Notes: a model not told the origin generated them from the letters alone. Numbered from the stretch's first letter, positions 1 to 9,525 are shown. The stretch is DNA of 64,000 bases from Agromyces humatus (GCF_021228295.1 NZ_JAJQPD010000008.1:1-64000); one strand, 5' to 3'. Translations and numbers: made by a program.

Positions 1-65
1 GCGAGCGTCAGCGAGGCCGTGGCGGCAAGCGCCACCACGGCGCCCAAGCGCAGAGACTTCTTCAT
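1..65 (-). CDS. Exported protein, N-terminus only (probably an ABC sugar-binding lipoprotein or secreted protein)
   Basis: Reading leftwards from the ATG at 63-65 gives MKKSLRLGAVVALA followed by ATASLTL, a classic signal peptide start with two lysines, an arginine and then a hydrophobic stretch. A good ribosome site (GAGGAAG) lies about 6 bases upstream. The rest of the gene is beyond the window, so the mature protein cannot be identified. The gene lies downstream of a ROK-type operator (208-226) and beside a ROK repressor and a secreted glycosidase. A solute-binding protein of a sugar ABC transporter is therefore the likeliest identity, but this is inference from context. Confidence 0.6.
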   Translation of the reverse strand, partial: MKKSLRLGAVVALAATASLTL

Positions 66-207
66 GGATGCTTCCTCACTCTGGTGGATGGTGCACCGCG
101 TCTCGGTACCCCAACGTGAGCAGCACGGCCTGCATCAGCCAGCACAGTCCCGTGAATCCTGCACGATGGGACTGCATTGTCGCGAGCGAAGCAACCGGAA
201 CTGCTAT

Positions 208-226
208 TAGTTTGGCTGCTAAACTA
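208..226. promoter_or_regulatory. ROK/XylR-type operator upstream of the exported-protein gene
   Basis: The 19-mer TAGTTTGGCTGCTAAACTA is an imperfect palindrome (TAGTTT and AAACTA arms with a GC-N-GC core). It resembles the TTAGTTT...AAACTAA operators known for XylR and other ROK repressors. It lies about 140 bases before the start of the gene at 1-65 and 52 bases from the end of the ROK gene. A related site occurs at 6341-6359. Confidence 0.65.
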
Positions 227-277
227 TAGGCGCATCGTCCGCGCGTCAAGCACGAACTTCGCTGACCCCGACCGCGA

Positions 278-1480
278 TCATTGGATGCCGAGAACGGCAC
301 TCGCCACGAGGCTCATCGCACCCTGCAGGACCAGGTCGTCGCCGACTTCGCTCACGCGGAGGTCGAGCGAATCGACGACCTCCGCCGCGAGCCGCGCGCG
401 GAGCGCGTCTCGTGTGGAGGAGAGGATCGGCTCGACGAACGGATCGATCAACCCGGTCACCACGACCGCCTCGAGACCCAGCGAGCCGACGAGCGGCGCC
501 AGAACGATCGCGAGACATTCCCCCGCATCGCGGAGCACACCTTCTCGAGCCGCATCCGGCGACTCTTCGACCCGGGCAACCAGCCGTGGGAGCGACAGGG
601 TCGCCTCCAAGCATCCCTCACGACCACACACGCACCTCGGGCCGCCATCACCGCCGACGGCGACGTGGCCGATCTCGCCCGCCGTGAATCGCGACCCTTG
701 GACGAGCTGACCATTCGTGATGATGCCCGCGCCCACACCGAATCCGATCTTGACGAGCATCAGATCCTCCTCCGACGCATAGAGGTCACGCTCGGCGAGC
801 GCAGCGGCATTCGCATCGTTCGCGACGCAGGTCGGCAGGTTGGTATGCCGCTCGATCTCCGCCTTGAGCGGGAGACCGACCCAGTCGAGGTTGTGCGACG
901 CGAGCACGCGACCCTCGTTGTCGACAGTGCCGGGGGCGCAGACGCCCACCCCGAGGATCCGTCGGTCGGCGCGGAGAATGAGCCGATCGATGAGCTCGAT
1001 CGTCTTCTGCAGTGCCGCATCCCCGAGCGCACCCTCGGTCGCGATCGACTCCCTCACGTGCACGTTCCCCGCGAGGTCGATCAACGCCCCGCGGAGTTCA
1101 CGGTCGGGAGACAGGTCCACGGCGACGACCAACCAGTTCAGCCGATCGATGTTCAGATCTACTGCGGGGCGACCGGGCCCGTCGACCGCGCGCTGGCGCG
1201 TCTCGACGACGAGCCCCTCTCGAATCATTTCGGCGATCAATGACGAGACCGTGGCCTTCGTGAGCCCCACGGCCCGCGCAAGGTCTGCACGGGAGAGATC
1301 GCCGCTCTCGTGCAAGAGTTGGAGCAGACGCGAATGGTTGCTCCCGGGGAGTTCGCGCCGGATCTCAAACGGCGTCAGATGCGGCGCTCCCGCTCCCGCT
1401 CCCGCTCGCGTTCCGTCCTCGGCCTTCATCGTTCGTCCTATAGCTTCGCGGAGACCGTCAAGATCTCTGTCCGTCGTCAT
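278..1480 (-). CDS. ROK-family transcriptional repressor (NagC/XylR type)
   Basis: The 400-residue protein has an N-terminal winged helix-turn-helix (about residues 40-105, with the DLARAVGLTKATVSSLIAEM recognition region) followed by a ROK sugar-kinase-like domain. The zinc motif CVCGREGCLE and the preceding GEIGHVAVGG are ROK signatures. The ATG at 1480 is chosen over an upstream one at 1534 because GAGGA lies about 9 bases before it. The glycine/proline-rich stretch near residue 30 (RAGAGAGAP) is low complexity. The gene sits between an exported-protein start and a secreted GH89 glycosidase, both preceded by a ROK-like operator. It is probably their sugar-responsive repressor, with an amino sugar or GlcNAc-containing glycan as likely inducer (inferred). 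Confidence 0.88.
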   Translation of the reverse strand: MTTDRDLDGLREAIGRTMKAEDGTRAGAGAGAPHLTPFEIRRELPGSNHSRLLQLLHESGDLSRADLARAVGLTKATVSSLIAEMIREGLVVETRQRAVDGPGRPAVDLNIDRLNWLVVAVDLSPDRELRGALIDLAGNVHVRESIATEGALGDAALQKTIELIDRLILRADRRILGVGVCAPGTVDNEGRVLASHNLDWVGLPLKAEIERHTNLPTCVANDANAAALAERDLYASEEDLMLVKIGFGVGAGIITNGQLVQGSRFTAGEIGHVAVGGDGGPRCVCGREGCLEATLSLPRLVARVEESPDAAREGVLRDAGECLAIVLAPLVGSLGLEAVVVTGLIDPFVEPILSSTRDALRARLAAEVVDSLDLRVSEVGDDLVLQGAMSLVASAVLGIQ

Positions 1481-1606
1481 GACTTGTCCTCGGTTTCGTC
1501 CGAACGGATTCCGCGCATATGGCACGGGTTGCATGCCTCCCGCTCGTGCTCCGAGACGGGCAGGAGGATCGGCGGTCGCGTACGACCGCCCATCCCCCTG
1601 CCCAAC

Positions 1607-4600
1607 CTACTTCGCGACGAGCACCATGATCGGTGCACTCGTCGTCGCCCCGGCTTGATTCCGGAACTCGACCGTGTACACGTGGGAGCCGAGCATCCGG
1701 TCGGTCACGCGCACGCTCGCCCTCTGCGCATGCGGCGTCACCGCCGTCAATGTGCCCGAGCCGATCTCCACACCGTCCTCGAGGAACCGGTACGAGGTCG
1801 CGTTCGTTCCCCACCAGAGGTCGGCGTACACCGTGTACTCACCGTCACGATCCCAGTTGTCAGACGAGAGCACCGGCTTTCCCGGGTTCGCATCGGTCAC
1901 GTTCACGACGAGCGTGACGGACTGCGAACGCCCCTTGGAGTTCTTCAACACGGCGACGTATCGGTATTGGCCGTTCGAGAGCCCCGAGATATCGACGCTC
2001 GCCGCCTGCGCACGCCGGCCATCCGCGGTGAGGTGTTTCGTCGAGACGAGCTCACCGTTCTCGTAGAGCTGGAACAGCGAGGCGTTCTCACCCCACCAGT
2101 TGTTCCAGGTAATGCGGAACTCGCCGTCGTGCAGACCCGTGTCCCAACCGTTGTCCGACGAGAGCACACCCGGCACCGGCGGCGCCACCGCTCCATCGTT
2201 CGACGGAACATCGGGCAGCGTCACGGGTGTACTCACTGCCGAACGCGTGCCCTCGCCGACACCGTTGACGGCCGCGATCTCGTAGCTATGCGAGCTCCCG
2301 AGTTCGAGACCGGAGACGGTGCATGTCGTGACTGCGACATCGACCTCGCACACCGGCGTCGAGGCGCCCGCTTCGTAGACGCGGTAACCCGTGACAGGGC
2401 TCCGCCCGTCGTCGTCGGGGGCCGCCCAGCTCACCGCGATCGAGGTATCGCCGGCCTGGACCGCGGTCGGGGCATCCGGCGCACCCGGCACCGTCGCAGC
2501 GTCGCGGAGCGACCACCCCGAGAACGCGGCCACGACTCGGTCGCTTCCGCCGGAGTTCACCGCGGAGGCAAGCATCCCCGTGTCGGCTGGGCCGGTGAGG
2601 CCGGCCGGGGTCGCAATCCCGAGCACCGTCCAGGCCTTGCGGTCGGCGCTGCACGCGCCCTCGAATCCGACCTCAGTGCGGGTGAGTCGCAGCCAGACCG
2701 AACCCGAGAATTCGGGTGCGTACCGGTGCGTGTCGAGCGAACCGCTCGAAGATCCGTTCCAGGTGAGCACACAACCGTTCGCGGGCGTCAGGGAGAGCAG
2801 GGCGATCGCCGATGTCCCCTTCGTGATATCGGCGCTCGCGACGATGCCCGAACGAGCCCACGGGCGAGCGCCCTCGCTCTGCTGGAGGTCGACGTGCACC
2901 TCGGCCGTCTGGCCGTTCCCGAACGCGTCGTCGCGGAACACCGCTGCAAAGCGGCGGGTCGTCCTGGAGAAGTCCGCACCCGTCGTGCGGATCGCGAACT
3001 GGTTGCCGCCGGCCGAGAAGTCGCTGACGGTCTCGGTCGAGTGTGTCAGCCACGGATCGCCGGGGGGTCCTCCGACGAGCACGATCGCCGACGCGGACTT
3101 CGTCTCCTCCGAGTCACCTGTGATCACCTGTGCGTCGACTCCCACGTCGGCGACCGCACCCTGCAGGTTCACTGCGTCCACCGTCACATCCCAGGTCGTG
3201 GTGCGAGTCTCGCCGGGGGAGAGGTCGGCCAGGGTCGTCTCCGCCGAGCCTGACACCAGGACACCCTCGGGTAGGTCCAGAGTCAGCACCACGCGATCGA
3301 CCGTCGTCAGGGGCGACGTGTTCTGCACGCTCGCCGTCACGGTGCCGGTCGATCCCGGGCGGATGGTCGGTGCGGTGAGCCTGAGTGACACGCTCCCCTT
3401 CGCGAGCGAATCGATCGTCTTGCGCGCCTCGGTGACGATGTCGCCGCTCGGCGTGGAGGGGTAGCCGTGGTCGCCGCGCGCCCACGCCTCATCGACTTCG
3501 AACCAGTCGATCGCGGCCGGCGATCCACCCTGAACGAGCGCCACCCGGAGCGTCTGGAAGTACTGCTGCCAACGGGAGGCGTAGAAGTCGCCGACGAGCC
3601 CTTGCCACTCACGGTTCGCATAGTCGTGGAGCGAGAAGCTCGCTTTCGTCCCCCACGTCGTCAGCAGGTTCTGGAGATCATAGGCGCCGATCGCGCCGTT
3701 CTGCGCGTGAGCTCGATCGACGTACGCCCCGAGCAGAAACTCCGAGTCGGTCGCGAGCACTGCGTCCAGCTGCGCGATGAGGTCCATCCAGGTCTTCGTG
3801 AGCGAATCGAACTCCTCGAGGTTCCGCGCCTGGTAGGCCGCGTTGATCTGCGGGAGCAGGTCACGGCTGAGGTTCGCGATCACCTGACGCGTGACGTCCG
3901 TCAGGTCGTACTCGTAGGCCGCGCGCTGAATGACGTCGCCGTCCGCGGCGACCAGTTGCGGCAACGCCGTTGCGAACTTGGCGAGGTCGTAACGTACTTC
4001 GCCCACGGCACAGCACGAGCGCGCCTTCGTTGTCGTGAGGCTCGGCTGCGCTGCGAACAATCCATCGTGGGACTCGCTGTGGGTGCCGATGGGCTTCATC
4101 GAGTACGCGGTCTCGGCGATGGTCTTCCACGCCGCCGCCCCCGCGTCCGTGCCGTAGCGACCCATCGCGTACTCGCGGAACCATTCGGTGTGGTCCGGGG
4201 CCGTGTCGAGCCAGGGGAGTTCGGAGAGGAGCTCGTACGCCGCGGGGTTGTTGTAGAAGCCCTCGGGCAGGATGGCGACGCCCGAGAGCGCCGAGTCGGC
4301 CTTCGCCCGGGCCGCGAAGTATCGATCGATCCACACGGTGCTGATCGCCCCCATGGACGTGTTGCCGCCGAAGTTGTAGATCGAGCCGAACGCATAGGGG
4401 ATCCCGGGCCACCGTGTCTCGCGGTTCAGCGTCCCCACGGTGTCCGAGAGCCCGTCGACGATCAGCAGTCGGTTCTTGTCGACGACGCCGGAAAGCAGCG
4501 CTGAAGTCGGGTTGCTCTGCCAGCCGAGCAGCACCCACAGTGCGGTGGGGTGTGCGTCGCGGAGGGCGTCCTCGATGCCGGACGCAGCATCAGGAACGGA

Positions 4601-6265
4601 GACGTTGCCGGGCTTGCCGCCCTCATGGAGCGGATCCATCTTGTAGGCCCCTGCATCCCCGATGAGTTCGCTCGAGATGCGGTAGTAGTCCGCGGCGACG
4701 TCCGCGAACAACTCGGTCGTCGGATCGAGCCAACTCGGACGCTGGTAGTTGCTCCAGGTGCCCTGGGGGACGACGTTCGCGCCAGGGTTGCGCTGGGCGA
4801 AGTCGGTCGGGACGGTGCCGAAGTACCCCGGTAGGACCGGGGTGATCCCGAGCGCGTCCGCGCGTTCGACGATGAGCGAGGCAAGCCTGGCACGCTCCTC
4901 CAGCAGTGCAGTCGTCATCGGCTCCTGACCCTCGGATGAGATGTTCTGCAGAACCCACCACGGCTGGTGAGCGGGCTGCGGAATCCACGCCCGGGCCTCG
5001 GCATCCGAGTAGCCGTACTCCGTGAGGAGTTCGGCGAACACCGCGTCGGTGCCGATGCTGAGGAAGACCTGGTTGACGCCGTGGAGCGCGAGGTTGTCGA
5101 GGAGTCGCTCCCAGCCGTCCCAGTCGAGGTAGGGGTCGGTGTAGCCCTCGTTGGTGTCGTTCATGGCGAACCGGTACCCCTCGTGGCCGGTGTTGGCAAT
5201 GGGCGCTTCGGGAGCGGGCAGCACGTCGGGAACGGCGGGTCGGGTGCTTCCAAGGTTGACCGCGGCGTGAGCGACGTACTTGAGGTACCACCCGGCCGCG
5301 GCGGTCAGCGCGGACGGGGTGGTCGCCTGAATGTCGATGTTGCCGGCGCTGCCGGAGATGGTGTACTCCTCGACACCGTCGGCCGAGCGCTCGAGGTCGA
5401 AGTCGACCTGGTCGGCGGCGTCGCCGATCGATCGGGCGAGCACCGCTCCGGCCGCAGTCTCGTACTCGTCGTCTGTGAGCGGGAACTCGGGCGTCGGCAG
5501 CGTGATGGGCGGTTCGGGGTCGATGACGGGTGGCTCGCCCGTGGGCGGGACGATGCGGACGGTCGCGCCGCGGATCGAGCCCGAGTAGAAGAACTCCGTG
5601 CCGCTATTGCCGCCGTTGCCGAAGCGCAGCTTGGTCCCGTCCGTGACGGCGCTGTAGCCACCGCCGAGCACCGCCTTGCCCGTGCCGGTGCCGGCACCCG
5701 TGACGGCGATGGAAACGTCGTTGCCCGTGCGCTCGACGGTGATGTCGTAGGTTGCACCGACTGCGGCGACGACGCCGGATGACACGGCGAGGTACTTCGT
5801 GCTGCCGCTCTTCTGCCCCATCCAGAACTCGATCTGCTTCTGGGGGGTGAGGTAGACGGCCCAGCCGTCGTCGGCACCGCGAGTACCCATGATCGTTCGG
5901 TGCGTGCCGCCGACGACGGCCGGCGTCACGTCGTCGAGCTCGAGCCGCCACGTGCCGTGGTCGCCAGCGGCCTCGGGCTGGTAGCTCGCGGCGTATTCGA
6001 CGGTGATCTCCCCGCTGTCCGTCCCGTTGAAGACGGCACCGGACGACGCGAATGACACGCCCGCGGCAGCTGTGCCGTCGTGCCCATGCCAGGAGACGTC
6101 GGACGCCGCACCGCCGCTGAAGTCCCATCTCGCGGCGTCATCGGATTCGTCGGCGTACGCAGCGACAGGTATGAGGGGACCTGCGATGAGAGCGATGCCG
6201 AGCATCGCCACGGCAAGGAACCGGCCCCGACGGGAGGGTGACCAGGATGAGGAAAGTTCGCGCAT
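1607..6265 (-). CDS. Secreted multidomain alpha-N-acetylglucosaminidase (GH89, NAGLU family)
   Basis: This 1552-residue exported enzyme begins with a signal peptide ending near AYA-DES (residue 38). A LamG/concanavalin-like domain covers about 46-235. The NAGLU N, catalytic and C domains cover about 265-900. By alignment to known GH89 enzymes the catalytic glutamates should be E548 (in DPLHEGG) and E668 (in ILPEGFYNNP), 120 residues apart as expected. A NEW3-like beta domain (about 955-1065), a second concanavalin-like domain, one fibronectin III domain (about 1258-1355) and two tandem ChiA-N-like domains (SSDN...WWG-NA) follow. The family removes terminal alpha-GlcNAc from glycans such as mucin or heparan sulfate. 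No LPXTG anchor is seen, so it is probably free or carbohydrate-bound. The ATG at 6265 starts the signal peptide; upstream ATGs do not. Confidence 0.93.
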   Translation of the reverse strand: MRELSSSWSPSRRGRFLAVAMLGIALIAGPLIPVAAYADESDDAARWDFSGGAASDVSWHGHDGTAAAGVSFASSGAVFNGTDSGEITVEYAASYQPEAAGDHGTWRLELDDVTPAVVGGTHRTIMGTRGADDGWAVYLTPQKQIEFWMGQKSGSTKYLAVSSGVVAAVGATYDITVERTGNDVSIAVTGAGTGTGKAVLGGGYSAVTDGTKLRFGNGGNSGTEFFYSGSIRGATVRIVPPTGEPPVIDPEPPITLPTPEFPLTDDEYETAAGAVLARSIGDAADQVDFDLERSADGVEEYTISGSAGNIDIQATTPSALTAAAGWYLKYVAHAAVNLGSTRPAVPDVLPAPEAPIANTGHEGYRFAMNDTNEGYTDPYLDWDGWERLLDNLALHGVNQVFLSIGTDAVFAELLTEYGYSDAEARAWIPQPAHQPWWVLQNISSEGQEPMTTALLEERARLASLIVERADALGITPVLPGYFGTVPTDFAQRNPGANVVPQGTWSNYQRPSWLDPTTELFADVAADYYRISSELIGDAGAYKMDPLHEGGKPGNVSVPDAASGIEDALRDAHPTALWVLLGWQSNPTSALLSGVVDKNRLLIVDGLSDTVGTLNRETRWPGIPYAFGSIYNFGGNTSMGAISTVWIDRYFAARAKADSALSGVAILPEGFYNNPAAYELLSELPWLDTAPDHTEWFREYAMGRYGTDAGAAAWKTIAETAYSMKPIGTHSESHDGLFAAQPSLTTTKARSCCAVGEVRYDLAKFATALPQLVAADGDVIQRAAYEYDLTDVTRQVIANLSRDLLPQINAAYQARNLEEFDSLTKTWMDLIAQLDAVLATDSEFLLGAYVDRAHAQNGAIGAYDLQNLLTTWGTKASFSLHDYANREWQGLVGDFYASRWQQYFQTLRVALVQGGSPAAIDWFEVDEAWARGDHGYPSTPSGDIVTEARKTIDSLAKGSVSLRLTAPTIRPGSTGTVTASVQNTSPLTTVDRVVLTLDLPEGVLVSGSAETTLADLSPGETRTTTWDVTVDAVNLQGAVADVGVDAQVITGDSEETKSASAIVLVGGPPGDPWLTHSTETVSDFSAGGNQFAIRTTGADFSRTTRRFAAVFRDDAFGNGQTAEVHVDLQQSEGARPWARSGIVASADITKGTSAIALLSLTPANGCVLTWNGSSSGSLDTHRYAPEFSGSVWLRLTRTEVGFEGACSADRKAWTVLGIATPAGLTGPADTGMLASAVNSGGSDRVVAAFSGWSLRDAATVPGAPDAPTAVQAGDTSIAVSWAAPDDDGRSPVTGYRVYEAGASTPVCEVDVAVTTCTVSGLELGSSHSYEIAAVNGVGEGTRSAVSTPVTLPDVPSNDGAVAPPVPGVLSSDNGWDTGLHDGEFRITWNNWWGENASLFQLYENGELVSTKHLTADGRRAQAASVDISGLSNGQYRYVAVLKNSKGRSQSVTLVVNVTDANPGKPVLSSDNWDRDGEYTVYADLWWGTNATSYRFLEDGVEIGSGTLTAVTPHAQRASVRVTDRMLGSHVYTVEFRNQAGATTSAPIMVLVAK

Positions 6266-6590
6266 GTGCAAGCTCCGATTCGACCGGGTGGGCGTGTGTG
6301 TTCGCCCGAGCGCGACCGAGGGCACCAGAGCGATCGGGTTTAGTTCAATTGCCAAACTTTTTATTTCGTGCGACTCTAACCGAGCCTTCCGAGGCTGTCA
6401 ACGGTTCGGGGCGACGGTGGATTCGTCCCGTGGTTCCCTTCGGCTCGTCTCTCGCCGGTGTCGCCGATCCGGCGGTTCACGACGGCGGTGCGGGCGCGGG
6501 AGCTCAGAAGGACGACGAGTGTCTGTCTCGACTGATCCCCAGGAGAAGCCGTGTTCTCAGGACAGGGTCGAGTCCTGCGCGAAATGGACG
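6266..6590. other. Intergenic promoter region between the MerR and GH89 genes
   Basis: This 325-base gap holds the leader of the GH89 gene and the 3' flank of the merR gene, both read leftwards. It contains the AT-rich island at 6338-6375 that carries the ROK-type operator. No open reading frame with a credible start was seen in it, and no clear terminator hairpin. Confidence 0.6.
6341..6359. promoter_or_regulatory. ROK/XylR-type operator upstream of the GH89 gene
   Basis: TAGTTCAATTGCCAAACTT matches the site at 208-226 in 13 of 19 positions, including both outer arms (TAGTT, AAACT) and the TGC core. It lies 76-94 bases before the GH89 start in the only AT-rich stretch of this gap, so repression of the glycosidase promoter by the neighbouring ROK protein is the natural reading. 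Confidence 0.65.
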
Positions 6591-7343
6591 TCAGCCGGCG
6601 TCCCCGTGCTCATCAAGTGCACTGGGGAGCTGCTCGCGGGCGAGGATGCTCGCACGGGCGAGCACGTCGAGCTGAGCAGGGTTGTACAGTTCCACCATCA
6701 CTTCGACGAGCGTCTGCTGCGTGACGTGCTTGCTCGTCGACAGGTGCGCCGCCGGATCGCTCAGCCAGGGGTAGTCGATCAGGTTCCGCGCGAGAATCGG
6801 CGCGAGCCGTTCGACGAGCTGCTGCCTGGTCGCTTCGTCCGCATCCGCGGGGAGTGCGTCGATGTCAGCGCCGACGGCGTCGGTGTCGGCCTCCACCATC
6901 TTCCGCACATCGGCAATTGCGTCCTCGTCGTACAACTGCTTGTAGATGTGGATGATCGAACTGTCGGTCTCGGACAGCCGTGACGCCACAGACTCGAAGC
7001 CGGCGGGGGCGTCAGCCGGAGCGTTGTCGCGCAGGATGACCGCGATATCCGATCGCGCCTGCTGCAGGCGTTCGATCCTCGCCGCCAGCTCTGCGTCGAG
7101 TTCCCGCAGCGCATCCGGCGTGCCGCCCCCGCCCGCGCTGACATCTCCGATCTGCGACAGCGGCACGCCCAGATCCACCAGACGTCGGATACGCAGAAGG
7201 CACACCAGATGCCGTACCTCGTACTCCTTGTACCCGTTGTACCTGCGCTCAGGCACGTCGAGCAGACCCAACCGGTGGTAATGCCGGATAGTGTTCACCG
7301 TCGTCCCCGCCAGATCGGCGAGCTCACGCGTACTCCAGGCCAC
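6591..7343 (-). CDS. MerR-family transcriptional regulator
   Basis: The 250-residue protein starts with a typical MerR winged helix (STRELADLAGTTVNTIRHYHRLGLL, then YKEYEVRHL) and a short coiled dimerisation helix around residues 75-105. The long C-terminal region (about 110-250) has no metal-binding cysteines, so it senses something other than a metal. It starts with GTG at 7343, supported by GAGGGAG seven bases upstream. The neighbouring class V aminotransferase on the same strand lies about 110 bases upstream, and no obvious target operon was identified. The effector is unknown. Confidence 0.85.
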   Translation of the reverse strand: MAWSTRELADLAGTTVNTIRHYHRLGLLDVPERRYNGYKEYEVRHLVCLLRIRRLVDLGVPLSQIGDVSAGGGGTPDALRELDAELAARIERLQQARSDIAVILRDNAPADAPAGFESVASRLSETDSSIIHIYKQLYDEDAIADVRKMVEADTDAVGADIDALPADADEATRQQLVERLAPILARNLIDYPWLSDPAAHLSTSKHVTQQTLVEVMVELYNPAQLDVLARASILAREQLPSALDEHGDAG

Positions 7344-7451
7344 GTTCGACTCCCTCGATGGAACCTACCGTACCGATTCGTGCTGAAGGATCGCGGAGTG
7401 ATCTCGGCCGCGCGACCGGGTGGCCAGCCGAGTTCGCGGTCGAGATGACGC

Positions 7452-8699
7452 TCAGGCGAGCGCTGCTGCGAGCCCGTCGAGCAGGCGCTCCACGTCGTCG
7501 GCGTCGGTGTAGGGCGCGAGCCCGACGCGCAGCCCGCCCTCGTCGCCGAGTCCGAGACGGCGCGACGCCTCGAGCGCGTAGAAGTTGTGGGACGGTGCGA
7601 GCACCCTGCCCTCGGCGAGCCGCGCGGTGATGTCGGATGCCGCGTGGCCGGCGAATGTCGTGAGCAGGGTCGGTGTTCGGCGCGAGGCGCGTGACCACAG
7701 GGTCACCCCGGGCAGTTCGGCAAGTCCGGCCTCGATGCGCGCACGCAGCACATCCTCGTGCTCGTGCAGCGCCGCGTACGAGGCGGCGAGCCGCGCGCGG
7801 CGCGAGCCCGGGACATCCGATGCGCCCGACGACTCTCCCGCCTCGCCCGAAGAATCGCCCGACGTCGCGAGCCCGGCGAGCACGTCGACCGCCGCGGTGG
7901 CGCCGGCGAGCAGTTCGTACGGCAGCGTGCCGAACTCGAACCGCTCGGGCACGGCGTTCGTCGCCGGCAGCAGCTTGTCGGGCATGAACATCTCGAGCAG
8001 CTCGGGCTGCGCGGCGAGCACGCCGCAGTGCGGTCCGAGGAACTTGTAGGGCGAGCACGTGAAGAAGTCGGCCCCGAGCGCGTCGATGTCGGGCAGCTCG
8101 TGCGCGGTGTAGTGCACCCCGTCGACGTAGAGCAGGGCACCCACCGCGTGCACGGCGTTCGCGATCGCAGGGATGTCGGGCATCGTGCCGATGAGGTTCG
8201 ACGCAGCGGTCACGGCGACGAGCCGGGTGCGATCGGTCAGGGCCGCCTCGATGTCGGCGGTCGCGAGCTCGCCGGTCTCGGGGTCGAAGTCGACCCAGAG
8301 CACCGTGGCGCCGACGCGCTCAGCGGCCTGCACCCACGGTCGCACGTTCGAGTCGTGGTCGAGCCGCGTGACGACGACCTCATCGCGCTCGCCCCAGCCC
8401 CGCGACAGCATGCGCGAGAAGTCGTAGGCGAGCTGCGTGGCGCTGCGACCGTGCACGATGCCGCGCGGGTGCCCGTTGACGAGGTCGGCCATCGCGAGGC
8501 GGAATCCGTGCACGGCCGCCTCGGCGCGCTCCTCGGATTCGCCGGTCGTGCCTCGATTCGAGAGCGGGCCGGTGAGCACGGATGCCACGGCCTCGCCGAC
8601 GACTCGCGGCGTCTGCGTTCCGCCGGGGCCGTCGAACTGGGCCCACCCGCTCTCGAGCGAGGGGAACATCGATCGGATGCGCGCGACGTCGTAGGCCAT
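7452..8699 (-). CDS. Cysteine desulfurase-like PLP enzyme (class V aminotransferase)
   Basis: The 415-residue protein has the fold-type I layout of NifS/CsdA-like enzymes. It has a GIVHGRSATQL cofactor-binding region, a DGVHYTAHE aspartate segment and the lysine motif TCSPYKFLGPHCG that would bind pyridoxal phosphate. An acidic/serine-rich insertion (SGDSSGEAGESSGASD) sits near residue 290. No obvious catalytic-loop cysteine like that of SufS was recognised, so it may be a lyase or aminotransferase rather than a true desulfurase. It belongs to the subfamily often named cysteine desulfurase-like protein. The ATG at 8699 (MAYDVARIRSMFPSL) is chosen because the preceding 25 residues are arginine-rich and unlike the family. 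It follows the siderophore-interacting protein gene by 46 bases. Confidence 0.82.
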   Translation of the reverse strand: MAYDVARIRSMFPSLESGWAQFDGPGGTQTPRVVGEAVASVLTGPLSNRGTTGESEERAEAAVHGFRLAMADLVNGHPRGIVHGRSATQLAYDFSRMLSRGWGERDEVVVTRLDHDSNVRPWVQAAERVGATVLWVDFDPETGELATADIEAALTDRTRLVAVTAASNLIGTMPDIPAIANAVHAVGALLYVDGVHYTAHELPDIDALGADFFTCSPYKFLGPHCGVLAAQPELLEMFMPDKLLPATNAVPERFEFGTLPYELLAGATAAVDVLAGLATSGDSSGEAGESSGASDVPGSRRARLAASYAALHEHEDVLRARIEAGLAELPGVTLWSRASRRTPTLLTTFAGHAASDITARLAEGRVLAPSHNFYALEASRRLGLGDEGGLRVGLAPYTDADDVERLLDGLAAALA

Positions 8700-8745
8700 G
8701 GCGGAAAGCCTAGCGATCGGCGACGCCCGCCCTCGGTTACGCCGC

Positions 8746-9525
8746 TCAGTGCGGCGCGTGGTACTCGGCTTCACCTCGACGCCAGTAGCCCTTGACCACC
8801 GCGTGGTCGGCGTCGATCGACCACCGTTCGAGCAGCGCCCGCCCCGGTTTCACGATCGCCTGCTCGGCGGCGATGAACGCGAACACGTCGCCCGTGGGCC
8901 GGTCGTCGGCGGTGAGCGCGGCGAGCCGCTCGCCGAGCACGGCGGCCGGGGCGGCCGGGTCGCGTCGCAGCCACTCGACCCGCACGTCGTCGGGTGTGTC
9001 GAGCTCGTAGTCGGCGCCGTCGCCGGCGGCCTCGATCACGACGAGTCCGATCGCGGTACGGGACATCCTGCCGACGTGGCGGCGGATCGCGGGCAGCGCC
9101 GTCTCGTCGCCCGCGAGCAGCCACGCGTCGGGCTCGCCCTCGAGCACGAGCGAGCCGCGCGGGCCGCCGACGCCGGCCGAGGCGCCGATGGGGGCGTCGG
9201 CCGCCCAGCGTCCGGCGATGCCCTCGTCGCCGTGCACGAGGAACTCGAGCTCGAGCACGCCGGCCTCGGCGTCCCACGCGAGCGGCGTGTACTCGCGGTT
9301 GGGCGACGCGCGCAACTCGTCGACGGTGAGTGGCGCGATGTCGCCCGCGTCGGCGGCCGGGAAGAACACCCGGATGTGGTCGTCGGCGCCCAGCGAGTCG
9401 AAGCCGCGCAGCGCGTCGCCCTCGAGACGCACGCGCACGTAGTCGGACGTCAGGAATCGGCGTTCGACGAGGCGGACCGGGCGGAAGACGAGTTCCGACG
9501 GGCGGCGGGCGAGCGAGAACGGCAT
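8746..9525 (-). CDS. Siderophore-interacting protein (FAD-dependent ferric reductase, SIP family)
   Basis: The 259-residue protein has the SIP layout: a FAD-binding beta barrel with LTSDYVRVRLEG and the REYTPLAW flavin motif, then a NAD(P)H-binding part with WLLAGDETALPAI and the C-terminal VVKGYWRRGEAEYH. Such enzymes reduce ferric siderophores in the cytoplasm to release iron. The start MPFSLARRPSEL at 9525 fits the family better than the upstream ATG at 9567. No siderophore transport genes and no recognisable iron-box operator are visible in the flanking gap. Confidence 0.9.
   Translation of the reverse strand: MPFSLARRPSELVFRPVRLVERRFLTSDYVRVRLEGDALRGFDSLGADDHIRVFFPAADAGDIAPLTVDELRASPNREYTPLAWDAEAGVLELEFLVHGDEGIAGRWAADAPIGASAGVGGPRGSLVLEGEPDAWLLAGDETALPAIRRHVGRMSRTAIGLVVIEAAGDGADYELDTPDDVRVEWLRRDPAAPAAVLGERLAALTADDRPTGDVFAFIAAEQAIVKPGRALLERWSIDADHAVVKGYWRRGEAEYHAPH

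Noticed and set aside
1310..3253. A 647-codon open frame on the plus strand
   Set aside because: It lies across the ROK and GH89 genes on the other strand, has an arginine-rich composition without motifs, and is an antisense artefact of GC-rich codons.
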